A DNA stretch of 64,000 nt from Histomonas meleagridis (Eukaryota > Parabasalia > Tritrichomonadida > Dientamoebidae), in contig WSYJ01000133.1 in the NCBI GenBank assembly GCA_020186115.1, forward strand, positions 62,001 through 126,000, written 5' to 3'. Positions 51,195 through 62,346 of the stretch are shown here, piece after piece. Each line of letters begins with the position of its first letter. The first letter of the stretch is position 1. The notes beneath the pieces are model-generated. The model made no database searches. It saw only the letters and a list, made by a program, of their open reading frames with translations, and had not been told where the DNA came from. The position numbers were made by a program, and so were the translations under genes.

Positions 51195-52456
51195 TTAATG
51201 AATTAAACATTTGTTTTTATTTTTTGATGCTTTTTCTTCTAACATTTTTTCCTCAATTATTTTTACGATTTCATTGTTTTCATTTTCAGTAGCATACATA
51301 ATTGCTGTTTTAAATAATACATTATAATTTTCAATTTGAAACATTAATTTACTTATATAAATATCACTTACTCTTATATCTTCCTGTTCAAGAAGTAATT
51401 TAGCAATTTCAGTATTGTTTCGTGCACAAGCCCACATTAATGCTGTCCAAAATAATTTAGTTTAATTCCAATTTTTAATTTGAAACATAAAATTTAATAA
51501 AAATATTGAGAAAAATATAATTTAATATCAATCTTGTTTTGTTCAAGAAGTAATTTAACAATTTCAAAATCACCTTTTTATCCTCAAATCATAAACGCTG
51601 TCCAAAATAATTGCTTTTTCATATGCACTTTTAAATGATGAATGATTTTGTTCACATAAATGAATGATTTCTTCATTTCCACCTGCAACTGCATATTTAC
51701 CTGTATTTTCTACATTTACATTATTCATAATCAAATATTTGAAACATTTAATTGAACCAAAAAATGCTGCATAATCAATTAATGAAACATTTTCTTTGTT
51801 AATGAATGAACGTCTTTCATATAATGATGGTTCAATTGTTTGATTAAAATCAAAGTTATTTTGTGAAGATATTTCTTGAAGTTTTTCGATTTCATCATTT
51901 CGAATTATTTTTGCAATTTCATTTGGATTAACTCATTCTTTAATTAATTTCTTATGAAGTTCCCAATCATTCTTTGAAAGTTCTTCATAATTTTTTATAA
52001 AAAAAATTCTTTTGGGTCGTATAGTTTAAATCTCATATTTTGAATTTTCTTTAAATGAGAAAAATGTATTGAATCATTTCTAATATAGCTTATATCAATG
52101 AAATTTAGTTCAATAAATTTTTGTATTAAATAGTTTGTTTCATTGACTTTATAATCTAGATAACTCAAAAGTTTAATGCCGAAAGTTTGAGAAACATTAA
52201 TTTCATTTTGACCTTTATCTAATTCAGAAAGTAAACGAAAAAACAACACATCATCTGTATAATGTATTGTATAAAATATCAAAGCAATATGTAACACAGT
52301 ATAATAATAAGAAAATAAATGCTTGTTGGGAGACATTTCTATGATAGATTTAACAAATAGTTCAATATTTTCTTCATTCATATCAAAAATTAGTTTTTCC
52401 AGGGATACTAGAAAATCTATTATTTGTTTGCTATGTAATTTTTGAGATGGAGGCAT
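51195..52456 (-). pseudogene. DUF3447/ankyrin gene, decayed
   Basis: The start is intact (MPPSQKLHSKQIIDFLVSLE, 153-codon frame), but the frame shifts in a T/A run near 51998. It then has a TGA in place of GGA in the KE(G)VNPNEIAKII segment, and stops (TGA, TAA) inside the first ankyrin unit near 51580. A five-codon loss lies in that unit. Downstream are one 77-nt spacer and one 51-nt spacer, the latter in frame, followed by a last unit and a Lys-rich end (KASKNKNKCLIH). The 51617-52000 part is almost identical to the + strand locus at 53391-53754. Confidence 0.8.
51617..52000 (-). repeat. Arm of ~99% inverted repeat (partner 53391-53754)
   Basis: Reverse-complementing this arm gives the DUF3447 core of the + strand locus with only about two substitutions in the parts compared (G/A in TTTATAAARAATT and T/G in the premature stop) plus a 22-nt difference near one end. 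The flanks on both sides are unalike at this level. Confidence 0.8.
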
Positions 52457-52772
52457 GAATAATTCTGATGGAGAAAAAATTCAATATTTTTTCATTTTCA
52501 ATATTTTGTAGTTGCAAACATTCCTTATAAGAATTTCTTATATAAGGTTTAAGTGTTATTCGCACGTTAGCATAAAACACTTCACTTTTTGCCAACAGAA
52601 CTTTGAAAGAGCATTAACTTTAATCTCCTTATTTTTTTTTTCCTTGGTGTTTAACTTAAACTTATTTTGTGGTTTGCAAGACAATTATTGTATATTAAAA
52701 AATTTTAATCCCAAATGAAATTCTTGTGTTGGTTATTAATACCCTAAAATTTTTCGGTTAAATCGTTTTCAC
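52457..52772. other. Intergenic between divergent ankyrin loci
   Basis: 316 bp, T-rich. It should contain promoters of both loci. A TTCACAT (initiator-like) is just before 52773. No other feature. Confidence 0.35.
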
Positions 52773-53390
52773 ATGTTAAAAATAAAAGAGAATTTGGAAT
52801 GGCCAATTATTTCCAAAAACGATTGGGTTTTTCTTATATTGGTCAAATCATTGGTTTATCGTCTTCTCATTGAAAAATTGAACGTTCTCAAATTATCTGA
52901 TTTTTCATCTATTTATATGGGAGGTAATCAAAGTCAAGCAATCAATTATAATGAAAATCTTCAAAACCTTCAGAACATTGAGAAAATTATTTTCGATTTA
53001 AACGAAAAAAACATCAATGAATCAGTAGAATCTTCATTATCCAACTTTCCAAAGGAATCTGCATATTCATTCATATTTATTGTTTGCAGAATTGTATATT
53101 CATTTTTTGTTTCAAAAGGTCTTGAAAAATTATGTTTTGAGTATTTACAGACATTTGAAAGGAAATTAAAAGAAAATAGTAACATTTCATTCAACAAAGT
53201 AATTGATGTTTTTGCACAATTATTATTATCTATTAATAACCAAGAAACAAAATATCTTCTTGAAAGAATGGTTGAGAATAAAATGATAGATCAAAAAATT
53301 TGCACAAAGAAAAAACATCAATATTTTGCTCATTACATAGGCAGAGAAGGAAATGGAAATATGTTTGATTATGAACAAATATACCAAGAT

Positions 53391-53754
53391 TTTATAAAGA
53401 ATTATGAAGAACTTTCAAAGAATGATTGGGAACTTCATAAGAAATTAATTAAAGAAGGAGTTAATCCAAATGAAATTGCAAAAATAATTCGAAATGATGA
53501 AATCGAAAAACTTCAAGAAATATCTTCACAAAATAACTTTGATTTTAATCAAACAATTGAACCATCATTATATGAAAGACGTTCATTCATTAACAAAGAA
53601 AATGTTTCATTAATTGATTATGCAGCATTTTTTGGTTCAATTAAATGTTTCAAATATTTGATTATGAATAATGTAAATGTAGAAAATACAGGTAAATATG
53701 CAGTTGCAGGTGGAAATGAAGAAATCATTCATCATTTAAAAGTGCATATGAAAC
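53391..53754 (+). repeat. Arm of ~99% inverted repeat (partner 51617-52000)
   Basis: DUF3447 core shared with the - strand pseudogene 1.4 kb away. Identity begins at TTTATAAA and ends at GCATATGAAA. Beyond both points the copies differ strongly. Confidence 0.8.
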
Positions 53755-55866
53755 AGCAATTGAATTCCATCGAAATGATATCTTTAAATATTTTTATGAT
53801 AATAAAATTGTTGAAATTAATGACATCGAAGAATTAGGAAGATTATGCCTTCTATATGATAATTATGAAATTTTATCGTTTTTGCAAGAAACTGGTATGA
53901 AGATCAATGAATTTATGATTATTAATTCAATTAAAACAAGTAATTTGTTTACTACACAATATTTTCTTGAAAAAAATCCAATATCAATAAACTTTTTGAA
54001 GCTCACAACTATCTCTGGGAATGAAGAACTTTTAAACTTTCTTATTAATAACAAATATATTAATTGTAGACAAGAAATTGTTTATTTATTTTTTTCGAAA
54101 TCCTTTTGAAATTATTAATAATTCAATAAAACGTTTAAAATATATTTATAATTTTCGAAAAAGAACTATTAAATGCATCTGAAGCTGGTTATATTGTAAT
54201 TGCCAAATTACTTCTTTTACAAAAAGAAATTGATGTTAATGCTAAAAATATTTTTTTGTTTTATTCGAGGTGTGTTTTAATGATTTGATATTTCAAAACA
54301 ATATTAGGAAATTATATAAATTATTTAATACTGCGCTTATTTTGGCATCAGAAAGAGGAAATATAGAAATTGTTAAATTACTTCTTGAACAAAAAGGAAT
54401 TGATATAAATACTCAAAATATTTAATTGTTTTATTTAAAATCTATTTTAATTTTTTTAATGATTTAATATAATATTTGGAAATTATTTATAATATTTGAA
54501 ACATCATTAATGAAAGCATCAGGAAATGGGCATATAGAAATCGTTCAATTGCTTCTTGAACAAAAAGGAATTGATATTAATTCTAAAACTATTTCTTTCC
54601 TTTATATAATATTTCATTTATTAAATTTATATTTCAAAATAATATTTGGAAACCAAATAAAATATTTAGAACAGCACTCATTTGTGCATCTGAAAGAGGT
54701 AACGTGGAAATTGTTAAATTACTTTTTGAAAAAGAAGGGATAGATATTAATGCTAAAACTATTTATTTGTTTTATTTAAAATTTAAATTAATATTTTAAA
54801 ATTTCCCAAAAATACTTGGAAATTATACAAATAACTTGAAACATCACTTATGTTTGCATCTCGAAAGGGATATATTAATATTGTAAAAATGCTTCTTGAA
54901 CAAAAAGGAATAGAAATTAATGCTAAAAATAATTGTTTGTTTTATTTAATATTTGCTTTTATAATTTGATATTTCAAAAATATTTTTGAAATTTATTCGA
55001 AATATTTGAAACAGCACTTATGAGGGCATCTCTTTATAGTAATCCAACAATGGTCAAATTACTTCTTGAAAAAGAAGGAATTGATATTAATATTCAAAAC
55101 ATTGATTTGTTTTATTTAAAATTTATTTTAATAATTTAAAACATCAAAACAATATTTGGAAATTATTTATGATATTTTATACAGCACTTATTTTGGCATC
55201 AGAAAGAGGAAATATAGAAATCGTTCAATTGCTTCTTGAACAAAAAGGAATTGATATTAATTCTAAAACTATTTCTTTCCTTTATATAATATTTCATTTA
55301 TTAAATTTATATTTCAAAATAATATTTGGAAATTATATTAAATATTTAGAACAGCACTCATTTATGCTACTTGTAATGGTCATTTAGAAATTGTTAAATT
55401 AATTCTTGAACAAGAGGTGGTAGATTTCAATTCTAAAGATATATATTTCTTTAATATGAATTATATTTGATAAATTTAGTGTTTAAATATAATGTTTGGA
55501 AATTATTTAAAATATTCGATACAGCTCTTATGTTTGCATCTTCAAAAGATGACACAGAAATAGTTAAATTACTTCTTGAACAAGAAGGAATTGATATAAA
55601 TGAGAAAAATATTTATTTGTTTTAGTTAATATTTACATTAATAATTTAATATTTCAAAATAATATTTGGAATATTTTTTATTTATTTGAAACAGCTTTGA
55701 TTTTGGCTTCTAAAAATGGACAAACAAAAACAGTTAAATTACTTCTTAAGCACAAAGGAATCGATATTAATGCAAAAGATATTTATTTATTTTATTTTTA
55801 TTTTATATAGGCAATTTGATGTTTTATTATTTTATTTGGAAATCATTAGAAATATTTTATACATCA

Positions 55867-56518
55867 TATAATTAAACTTAAGGAAGGTTTTGTTTGTAAA
55901 TATTGTAAAACTTATTGGACTTCTGATTCTAAAGGTTTACATAATCATTGTAAAAAGAATCATGCATTAAATACTATTGAAGGTACAAATTTACCGTATT
56001 ATAGAATTAAATGTTGTCCTTTAATGTATTTAAATTTTAATGAAACAGAATTAGAAGTAATTAAAAAAGATATTAAAGATTATGAAGATAAAGTGTTTAT
56101 GAGTAGAACAATCACAGAAAGAGAAAGATTAGCGGTCAGAGAAATTCCTTTCATTTTAAATAACGAACAAACAAATGCTATGGAACAAAGACAAAGAAGA
56201 GAAGAAAATGACCGTATTGATTTCAATAGAGATTTACAATTACAAGCGATTCAAAATTCCCGAACATTATATTCTACTCTTCCAGATCAAATACCTCTTC
56301 CAGTAAATTTAAATTTAATTAATAATGAATTTGATTTAAATAAAATTAAAAATTTAAATAGAGACCAATTATTAATTTTAGCTAGGAAATGGACTTCTGA
56401 TAATCAAGAACAAGAATCTCAATTTATATCATTGCCTAAAACTTGGGGTAAAAATAAATTTAAAATTAGAGCTAAATTACCAGATTTATTTAAATATAAA
56501 ATTGAACCTTTAATAGAA
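55867..56518 (+). mobile_element. Zinc-finger ORF fragment inserted in the ankyrin array
   Basis: An open frame of about 215 codons crosses this segment. It begins with a C2H2 finger (CKYCKTYWTSDSKGLHNH, C-x2-C-x13-H-x4-H), then a charged helical part and a Leu/Asn-rich domain (SLPKTWGKNKFKIRAKLPDL near the end). It is unlike ankyrin. The left junction falls just after ACATCA of an ankyrin unit, the right junction at AATGCTAAAAATATT of another unit, so most of one unit is replaced. No terminal repeats are visible. Probably a piece of a trichomonad mobile element; family not recognised. Confidence 0.5.
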
Positions 56519-56523
56519 ATGCT

Positions 56524-57027
56524 AAAAATATTTATTTTAATAATTTTGGAATATTTCAAAATAATATTTAGAAATTGTTTAAATTATTTGAAACAGCACT
56601 TATTTTAGCTTCTGAAAAAGGTTATACAGAAATAGTTAAATTACTTCTTGAACAAGAAGGAAATGATATTAATGCTAAAAATATTTATTTGTTTTATTTG
56701 AAATTTATTTTAATAATTTTGGATTTCAATATAATTTTTGAAAATTATTTAAATTGTTTAAAACAGCACTTAATATTGCATCTTCAAAAGGTTATACAGA
56801 AATAGTTAAAATAATTCTTGAACAAGAAGGAATTGATATTAATGCTAAAAATATTTATTTTAATAATTTTGGAATATTTCAAAATAATATTTAGAAATTG
56901 TTTAAATTATTTGAAACAGCACTTATTTTAGCTTCTGAAAAAGGTTATACAGAAATAGTTAAATTACTTCTTGAACAAGAAGGAAATGATATTAATGCTA
57001 AAAATATTTATTTGTTTTATTTGAAAT
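56524..57027 (+). repeat. 323-bp tandem duplication within the array
   Basis: About 185 nt are essentially identical in the pair of copies offset by 323 nt (units starting 56593 and 56916, including their unusual 60-nt upstream spacer). It marks a recent two-unit duplication of one 170-nt and one 153-nt period. Confidence 0.7.
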
Positions 57028-57547
57028 TAATATTAATAATTTGATATTATAAAGTAATATTCGGAAACTATTTAAATAATTTTATACAGCACTAATATTA
57101 GCGTCAGAAAAAGGTTATACAGAAATAGTTCAATTACTTCTTGAACAAGAAGGAATTGATATTAACGCTAAAAATATTTATTTGTTTTATTTAATATTTA
57201 TTGTAATAATTTAATATTTTAAAATTATATTTGGTAATTATTTAAAACATTTCAAACAGCTCTTGCTATCGCAACTAGAAATGATAACAAAGATATAATC
57301 AATTTGTTTAATGAACATGAAACTAATGAGTAAAAATGTCCATTATTGGAATTTTATGTGTTTATTGTTATGAGTGTTACATGATTTGAATTACCATAAA
57401 ATAGTGAACTTCTTTTTGTTGTAGATAATAGAATTATAATTAACGAAAAGAAGATTATGGCAAATGAAGTGTATTTTTCGAAATCATTTGTTGTGAAGAT
57501 TAACGGTCTCTTGTATGCGTTGCTATCGTTCGATTGGCACTTTTTAA

Positions 57548-58228
57548 ATGTTGGTTGGATTGTTCTTCTTATTTGAAATCGTTTTTTGTGTTCACAAAGA
57601 GTTAAATATATCAACATTCGTTGAAGGAGAATGGAATGCTACAATAAGTCATATTAATAGTGAAGGCGAAATTGGTCAATCTGAAGGATTAATATTCATT
57701 AATTTTACAAAAGAATCTGAAATGAAAAACTCTTTCATAGGAACTCTTAAAGGATATGACTATGAATTTGATGTTAGAATCATAATTAGTGATGAAAATC
57801 CTCAACAGTTCACAATTGAAAAAGATTTTCCTCTTATGCCACACCAATTTGTTACCAAAGCAGAAATGACCTATGGAAAGAGGAACATGCCATATGCAAG
57901 AGGTAAATGGCAAAACTCGACTCAACATTTTCAGATTTTGGTTTTCACTCAATTTCGTTTTGAACTATCTATTTATAGAACTCATGAAAAAACGGTTGAG
58001 GTCATTAGATTTGTTAAGACTCCAAAACCACAATATCCATCAATATTTTCTGCCATTTTACCATCAATACTTATTGGTATTCTTTTCATAATATATAAAT
58101 TATATCGCGTTCATGAATATATAGAGGATCAAGAAGCAAAATCTAAGCAGGCTGCTGCTAAAAAGAAGGGTGAAGAAGGTAAATCACCAAATCAAGATAA
58201 GATATCAAATAAGCAAAAAACCGAATAA
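57548..58228 (+). CDS. Small type I membrane protein, unknown, 226 aa
   Basis: Signal peptide MLVGLFFLFEIVFCVHKE. The ectodomain begins STFVEGEWNATIS and is beta-rich with N-glycosylation sites. A membrane segment lies near 173-191 (FSAILPSILIGILFIIYKL), followed by an Ala/Lys/Gln-rich cytosolic tail (RVHEYIEDQEAKSKQAAAKK ...). The EGEW motif and the coding length of exactly 681 nt match the gene at 41092-41772, suggesting distant paralogues. It could be an ER protein; nothing proves function. Confidence 0.65.
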   Translation: MLVGLFFLFEIVFCVHKELNISTFVEGEWNATISHINSEGEIGQSEGLIFINFTKESEMKNSFIGTLKGYDYEFDVRIIISDENPQQFTIEKDFPLMPHQFVTKAEMTYGKRNMPYARGKWQNSTQHFQILVFTQFRFELSIYRTHEKTVEVIRFVKTPKPQYPSIFSAILPSILIGILFIIYKLYRVHEYIEDQEAKSKQAAAKKKGEEGKSPNQDKISNKQKTE

Positions 58229-58427
58229 ATACATAAAATATTTTACTATTTTAATAAATATTTATATTTTTGTAATTTAATAATGTTAAATATTTATTGA
58301 TTTATCTCTTTTGATATATTAAAAGAAATTGATTCGTTTTTTTATTGATATAGTTTTGATGTTTGTTTGTAAATTTGCCTTAATAATTGAATATATATAT
58401 AAAAATGAAAAATATTACATCATTTTA

Positions 58428-59291
58428 TTATGTTTTGCCTTTCTCTATAAGTAAATCAGCTACTTCATTGCGTTTATGTATAATTGTAAACTTGAATGCG
58501 GTACCGCATTCGATAATAATATATTCACCAATTTTCATTCCATTTTTTAATAAAAATAAAAGAATTTCATAGTTTCCACATTGAATGCAATAATATTCAA
58601 TTATATTCAAAATACTGTAGTTTTGGATTCGTTGTTGATAGTTTTCGCCTAATTTTTCTTATTATTAATATCTAATTTTTCTAATTTATTTTCATAAATA
58701 TATTTAAAAATATCATTTCGATGAAATTGAATTGCTGCTTCATATGCACCTTCAAATATTGAATGATTTTGTTCACATAAATGAATGATTTCTTCATTTC
58801 CACCTGCAACTGCATATTTACCTGTGTTTTTTACATTAGAGCCTTTCGCAAGCAAATATTTAAAACATATAATAGCAGAAAAAAAATGCTGCATAATCAA
58901 TTAATGTAACATTCTTTTGATTAATCAAAGAACATCTTTCATAAAGTGATGGTTTAATATATTGATTAAAATTAAAATTTGTTTGTGATGATATTTCTTG
59001 AAGTTTTTCTATTTCATCATTTCGAATTATTTTCGCAATTTCTAATTGATTAATTCCTTCACGAATTAATTTCTTATGAAGTTCCCAATTGTTCTTTGAA
59101 AGTTCTTCATAATTCTCAATAAAATTGTTTTCCGTTATCATATAACTCATCATTTTATTTTTTTTTTCTGTTTTATATTGTGCAAAGTATTTTATTGTTT
59201 CCTGAACTATTGATTCAAGGTTCCCTTGAGTTAGGTTAAATATGTTTTTATAAAGTGGACATAGTAGTTGTGAGAATATATTTGATTCCAT
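58428..59291 (-). pseudogene. DUF3447 gene, broken in three frames
   Basis: The first frame (59291-58860) starts MESNIFSQ and holds LHKKLIREGINQLEIAKII and the DYAAFF segment, where one extra base in a T run shifts the frame. The second (58900-58649) continues FKYLLAKGSNV, YAVAGGNEEIIHLCEQ and EAAIQFHRNDIF. A further shift near 58650 leads to a third (58610-58428) that ends with GNYEILLFLLKNGMK and VADLLIEKGKT. No ankyrin units with spacers follow. Clear pseudogene, orientation opposite to the long array. Confidence 0.78.
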
Positions 59292-59366
59292 TTTATGAAA
59301 AAAACTTGTTTACAAGCCGTTTAATTGTACGGTCAATTTCAATTGAAAATATTCTAAACGTAAAAA

Positions 59367-61247
59367 ATGGTTGAACTGGTTATTCCAGATTTTCTTTTAA
59401 TTGACACACCTCCAGTTTTAACCAAAGATACACTAGAATGTGAACCTGCTGATCTATCTGAACTACCAATATCAGTTGAAGAAAAAGCTTTAATTTCTGA
59501 TCTTTTTTATTGCCTAATTGGTTGTGATGGTATTTATATCAAAAGAAATGAAAACGGAAACTTCAAAATGGCTTCAAATGCACGTGAGTCAGCTACAAAT
59601 TTTATTGAAAAAATGTTACCTTCATGTGATAATTTTTTGATTGTTCAAAAGTATTCCGAGTCACATCTTGAATTTAAATATGGTAGAACATCTCACGCTT
59701 TGTGTGCTGCCTTAAGGACTTTTCTTCATGATTATATTCAACAGATTGCTGATTTAGAAGTCCAACCAAACATGACGCTTTCATTATTGCTTATACATCT
59801 TCAAATTCCTGCAGAAATTTTAAAAATTGCAGCTACTCTTGTTAAGAAAATTCAAAATTTACATGGAACTCAGATCACAATAGTAATCTACAAAATGCTT
59901 CTTTCTTTAAGAGGTAATCCGCATCTCAACAAATTTCTTTCGTTTTTATTTAACGAATCCATACAACCTTTACTTGAATTCATTGATAAATGGGTTTTCC
60001 TAGGTGAAGTTGATGATCCTCATAATGAATTTTTCATTCGTGTGAACCGAAAAGTCACACGTAAAGACACCATTCCTGATAGTTTTTGGGATGATCGATA
60101 TTCGATAATTCATGATATGGTTCCCAACTTCATTCCTCGTAGCGTTATCGATCGAATTTTCTCGTCTGGTAAATCCCAATCAATTCTAAGTAAGTTTGGC
60201 AACATTAAATTATCGATCACTCGTCACCTCACATTTAAAGATTTACAATTTGAATCTCTGCTTACCAAAATATGGAAAATTTCTGCGACCACTCTTATTA
60301 ATTTATTTGTTCATGAGCATCGACTTCTTTCATGTTTAGGGGCACTTAAAGATGTCTTTTTATGTCAACGTGGTGATTGGTTATCATTATTTTTACGAGC
60401 AGCAGATTCAACACTTCGAAAACCACGTGAGCAAATAACGCCACAAGATTTCGAGCCATATATTTTAGCCATTTTCAACAAAGATTATTATAAATTCATC
60501 ACTGCATCTATTGAACAAGATCAACTTCCATTTTCATTACAAGTTATACATTCATTTGGGAAATCAATTGTATCAAAGAATGCGCGAAAAGCTAAAGTTA
60601 CTTCAAGTAAATCATTATGGGAATATTTCACATTTAAGCCAAAGATTCCGGAGCCATTAAATTTACTTTTCACGGAAGCAGCGCAACAAAAGTATACATT
60701 TCTATTCAGACATATGTTGTTATGGAGAAGACTTGAACAAAAGTTTTGTCACGATTGGAAACTTAAAAAGACTATAAAAGAAATTAGTGTTGCGCGACAC
60801 TCAATGCATGTGTTTATTACCGCTTATTTAAACTTCATGACAACTATAATCGTGCATCCTTATTGGAGTACGTTCGAAAAACAAATCCAAGAAGTCGATG
60901 ATATCGAACACTTATGTTCTGCTCATGAACAATTATTACAACAGTTGATAAAAGGATGCTTCATCTTGAATGAAAAGATTTATAAAAGATTAACTTATAT
61001 ATCAACACTTTGTTGGCATTTCGCAAAGGAGTTGAAAAAATGGAACAGATCAATAGCTAATGAAATGACAGAAATAGAAACAATGAAAAAACTGGCTGAA
61101 CCTGTGCTGAAGTTTTATGAGAGATTTAAAAAGGCTGTGAAGGATTTGATTCAAGAATTAACTGTTCAGGCCGAAAGAGACGTCGATCAATGCTATTTGA
61201 ACTTCGTTTTGTTGTGTATCACTGTAAATCCGGAATTCCAAAAGTAA
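59367..61247 (+). CDS. Gamma-tubulin complex component (GCP2/GCP3, Spc97/98 family)
   Basis: 626 aa. The N-terminal GRIP1 region has the signature FLDKWVF-type helix followed by GEVDDPHNEFFIRVN and DSFWDDRYSIIHDMVPNFIP (about 200-250), as in GCP2 and GCP3. The C-terminal GRIP2 region (about 300-620) includes LTFKDLQFES..., GDWLSLFLRAADSTLRKP, PLNLLFTEAAQQKYTFLFRH and LLWRRLEQKF. GCPs bind gamma-tubulin and nucleate microtubules at basal bodies and spindle poles. It lacks long N-terminal extensions. The choice between GCP2 and GCP3 is open. The stop is TAAA. Confidence 0.88.
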   Translation: MVELVIPDFLLIDTPPVLTKDTLECEPADLSELPISVEEKALISDLFYCLIGCDGIYIKRNENGNFKMASNARESATNFIEKMLPSCDNFLIVQKYSESHLEFKYGRTSHALCAALRTFLHDYIQQIADLEVQPNMTLSLLLIHLQIPAEILKIAATLVKKIQNLHGTQITIVIYKMLLSLRGNPHLNKFLSFLFNESIQPLLEFIDKWVFLGEVDDPHNEFFIRVNRKVTRKDTIPDSFWDDRYSIIHDMVPNFIPRSVIDRIFSSGKSQSILSKFGNIKLSITRHLTFKDLQFESLLTKIWKISATTLINLFVHEHRLLSCLGALKDVFLCQRGDWLSLFLRAADSTLRKPREQITPQDFEPYILAIFNKDYYKFITASIEQDQLPFSLQVIHSFGKSIVSKNARKAKVTSSKSLWEYFTFKPKIPEPLNLLFTEAAQQKYTFLFRHMLLWRRLEQKFCHDWKLKKTIKEISVARHSMHVFITAYLNFMTTIIVHPYWSTFEKQIQEVDDIEHLCSAHEQLLQQLIKGCFILNEKIYKRLTYISTLCWHFAKELKKWNRSIANEMTEIETMKKLAEPVLKFYERFKKAVKDLIQELTVQAERDVDQCYLNFVLLCITVNPEFQK

Positions 61248-61500
61248 ACAAATGTTTTCATATTAATTTTTATCCTGTTTTAAGCTTCGGAATTAGGAGG
61301 CAGAAGAAGAATAAAAGAAGTAAAATTTATGCATTTTATGATCAATTTAAAGTTACTTTATGTAATTCATGCCAATTTGTTGATTAAAAATACTTCTAAA
61401 GAATACATTTATAAATGATGAAAAAATTTCAGAGGTAAATGCAAAACTGACATGGCCAATTCGGAGGAGGTTTGAGCGGTTATTGTAGGCATTGCAAAAA

Positions 61501-61872
61501 ATGACGTCGAACCCAACCGATATCCGATTTCGTCTTAAGTTTCACAAACCTCATTACCAAATATTTGTTGGTGGTGTTAGATACTCAGCAAAAGAGGAAG
61601 AAATACGAAATCTTTTTTCGCAATTTGGAAAAGTTATATCCGTGATAATCCCCCTCTCGAGATCAGGATATACAAAAGGATGTGCTTACGTAACTTTCAC
61701 AAAAGAAGCTGATGCAAAGGAAGCTATTGCACACCTTGATAAAACAACCTTCCAAGGGAGAACTATCTATGTCGAAGAGAAAAGAGAGTACGATGAAAAT
61801 CTCCCAAGGATAGATCCTAGAAATCCCGATCAACCAGGAAAATATTTCCCTCGAAAAAAATCTGATGATTAA
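61501..61872 (+). CDS. RRM-domain RNA-binding protein, 123 aa
   Basis: Start at ATG 61501 (the frame reaches 61492 via TTG). One RRM spans about 19-92: RNP2 IFVGGV (21-26), RNP1 KGCAYVTF (59-66), and VEEKRE at the end. A short tail with DPRNPDQPGKYFPRKK follows. Single-RRM size and tail suit an snRNP or mRNA-processing factor, but no orthologue can be named. It lies 250 bp after the GCP gene, same strand. Confidence 0.85.
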   Translation: MTSNPTDIRFRLKFHKPHYQIFVGGVRYSAKEEEIRNLFSQFGKVISVIIPLSRSGYTKGCAYVTFTKEADAKEAIAHLDKTTFQGRTIYVEEKREYDENLPRIDPRNPDQPGKYFPRKKSDD

Positions 61873-62346
61873 AAAATTGTTATTGAAACTTTACAATAAA
61901 CTTCCATATATTACCTGTTTTCTCCAGGGTTTGTTCATTAAGGAAAATTTGTATTTTTAGATATGGTTGCATACTTATCATTTGATTTAAATTTCTATGC
62001 TTATTTGACATAATTGAAGAAGCTATATCCTGACTACATAATGATAAGAAAATTAAAATTTTGATTCAACATTATTTGGTATTATTTTTTTATTTTTCTA
62101 ATTTGAGCAATATTACACTGAGCCAAACTTAGTGTATTGTAAAATGGAAAAGGGCTTTGATTTGATGAAGAAATAATAAATATTAATTTTTTTAATCAAT
62201 TATCCAAAATGGTAATTTACTTAAAAAATTATTTATTTCGTGTCGTACGACTGAAATAAAATATATAAAGAGAAGCATATATTTCTAATTTTTATATACT
62301 AAAAATTAATATCGAGTGTTTTCAAAATAATTTTTACTGGCTAAAC
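61873..62346. other. Intergenic between convergent genes
   Basis: AT-rich. No feature is recognised. Confidence 0.35.

Larger units (their letters stand above)
52773..57333 (+). pseudogene. DUF3447/ankyrin gene with ~15 units, frameshifted and interrupted
   Basis: The frame begins at ATG 52773; an inner ATG at 52917 (MGGNQSQAI, an N-myristoylation-like start) is equally plausible. The DUF3447 domain runs to 53750, where 22 nt are missing after GGNEEIIH and the frame shifts, so the remaining domain (to ~54080) is in another frame. Ankyrin units then start at about 54161, 54331, 54501, 54670, 54840, 55010, 55180, 55350, 55520, 55691, 56593, 56763, 56916, 57086 and 57256, separated by spacers of 77 nt (13 of about 16), one of 78 and two of the 60-nt type. 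The last unit ends in a natural stop (NEHETNE-TAA, 57331-57333). A foreign 650-bp segment lies at 55867-56518. All units are still open, so inactivation is recent. Confidence 0.7.

Noticed and set aside
61190-61387. 65-codon frame after the GCP gene
   Set aside because: Overlaps the GCP 3' end in another frame and runs into AT-rich intergenic DNA.
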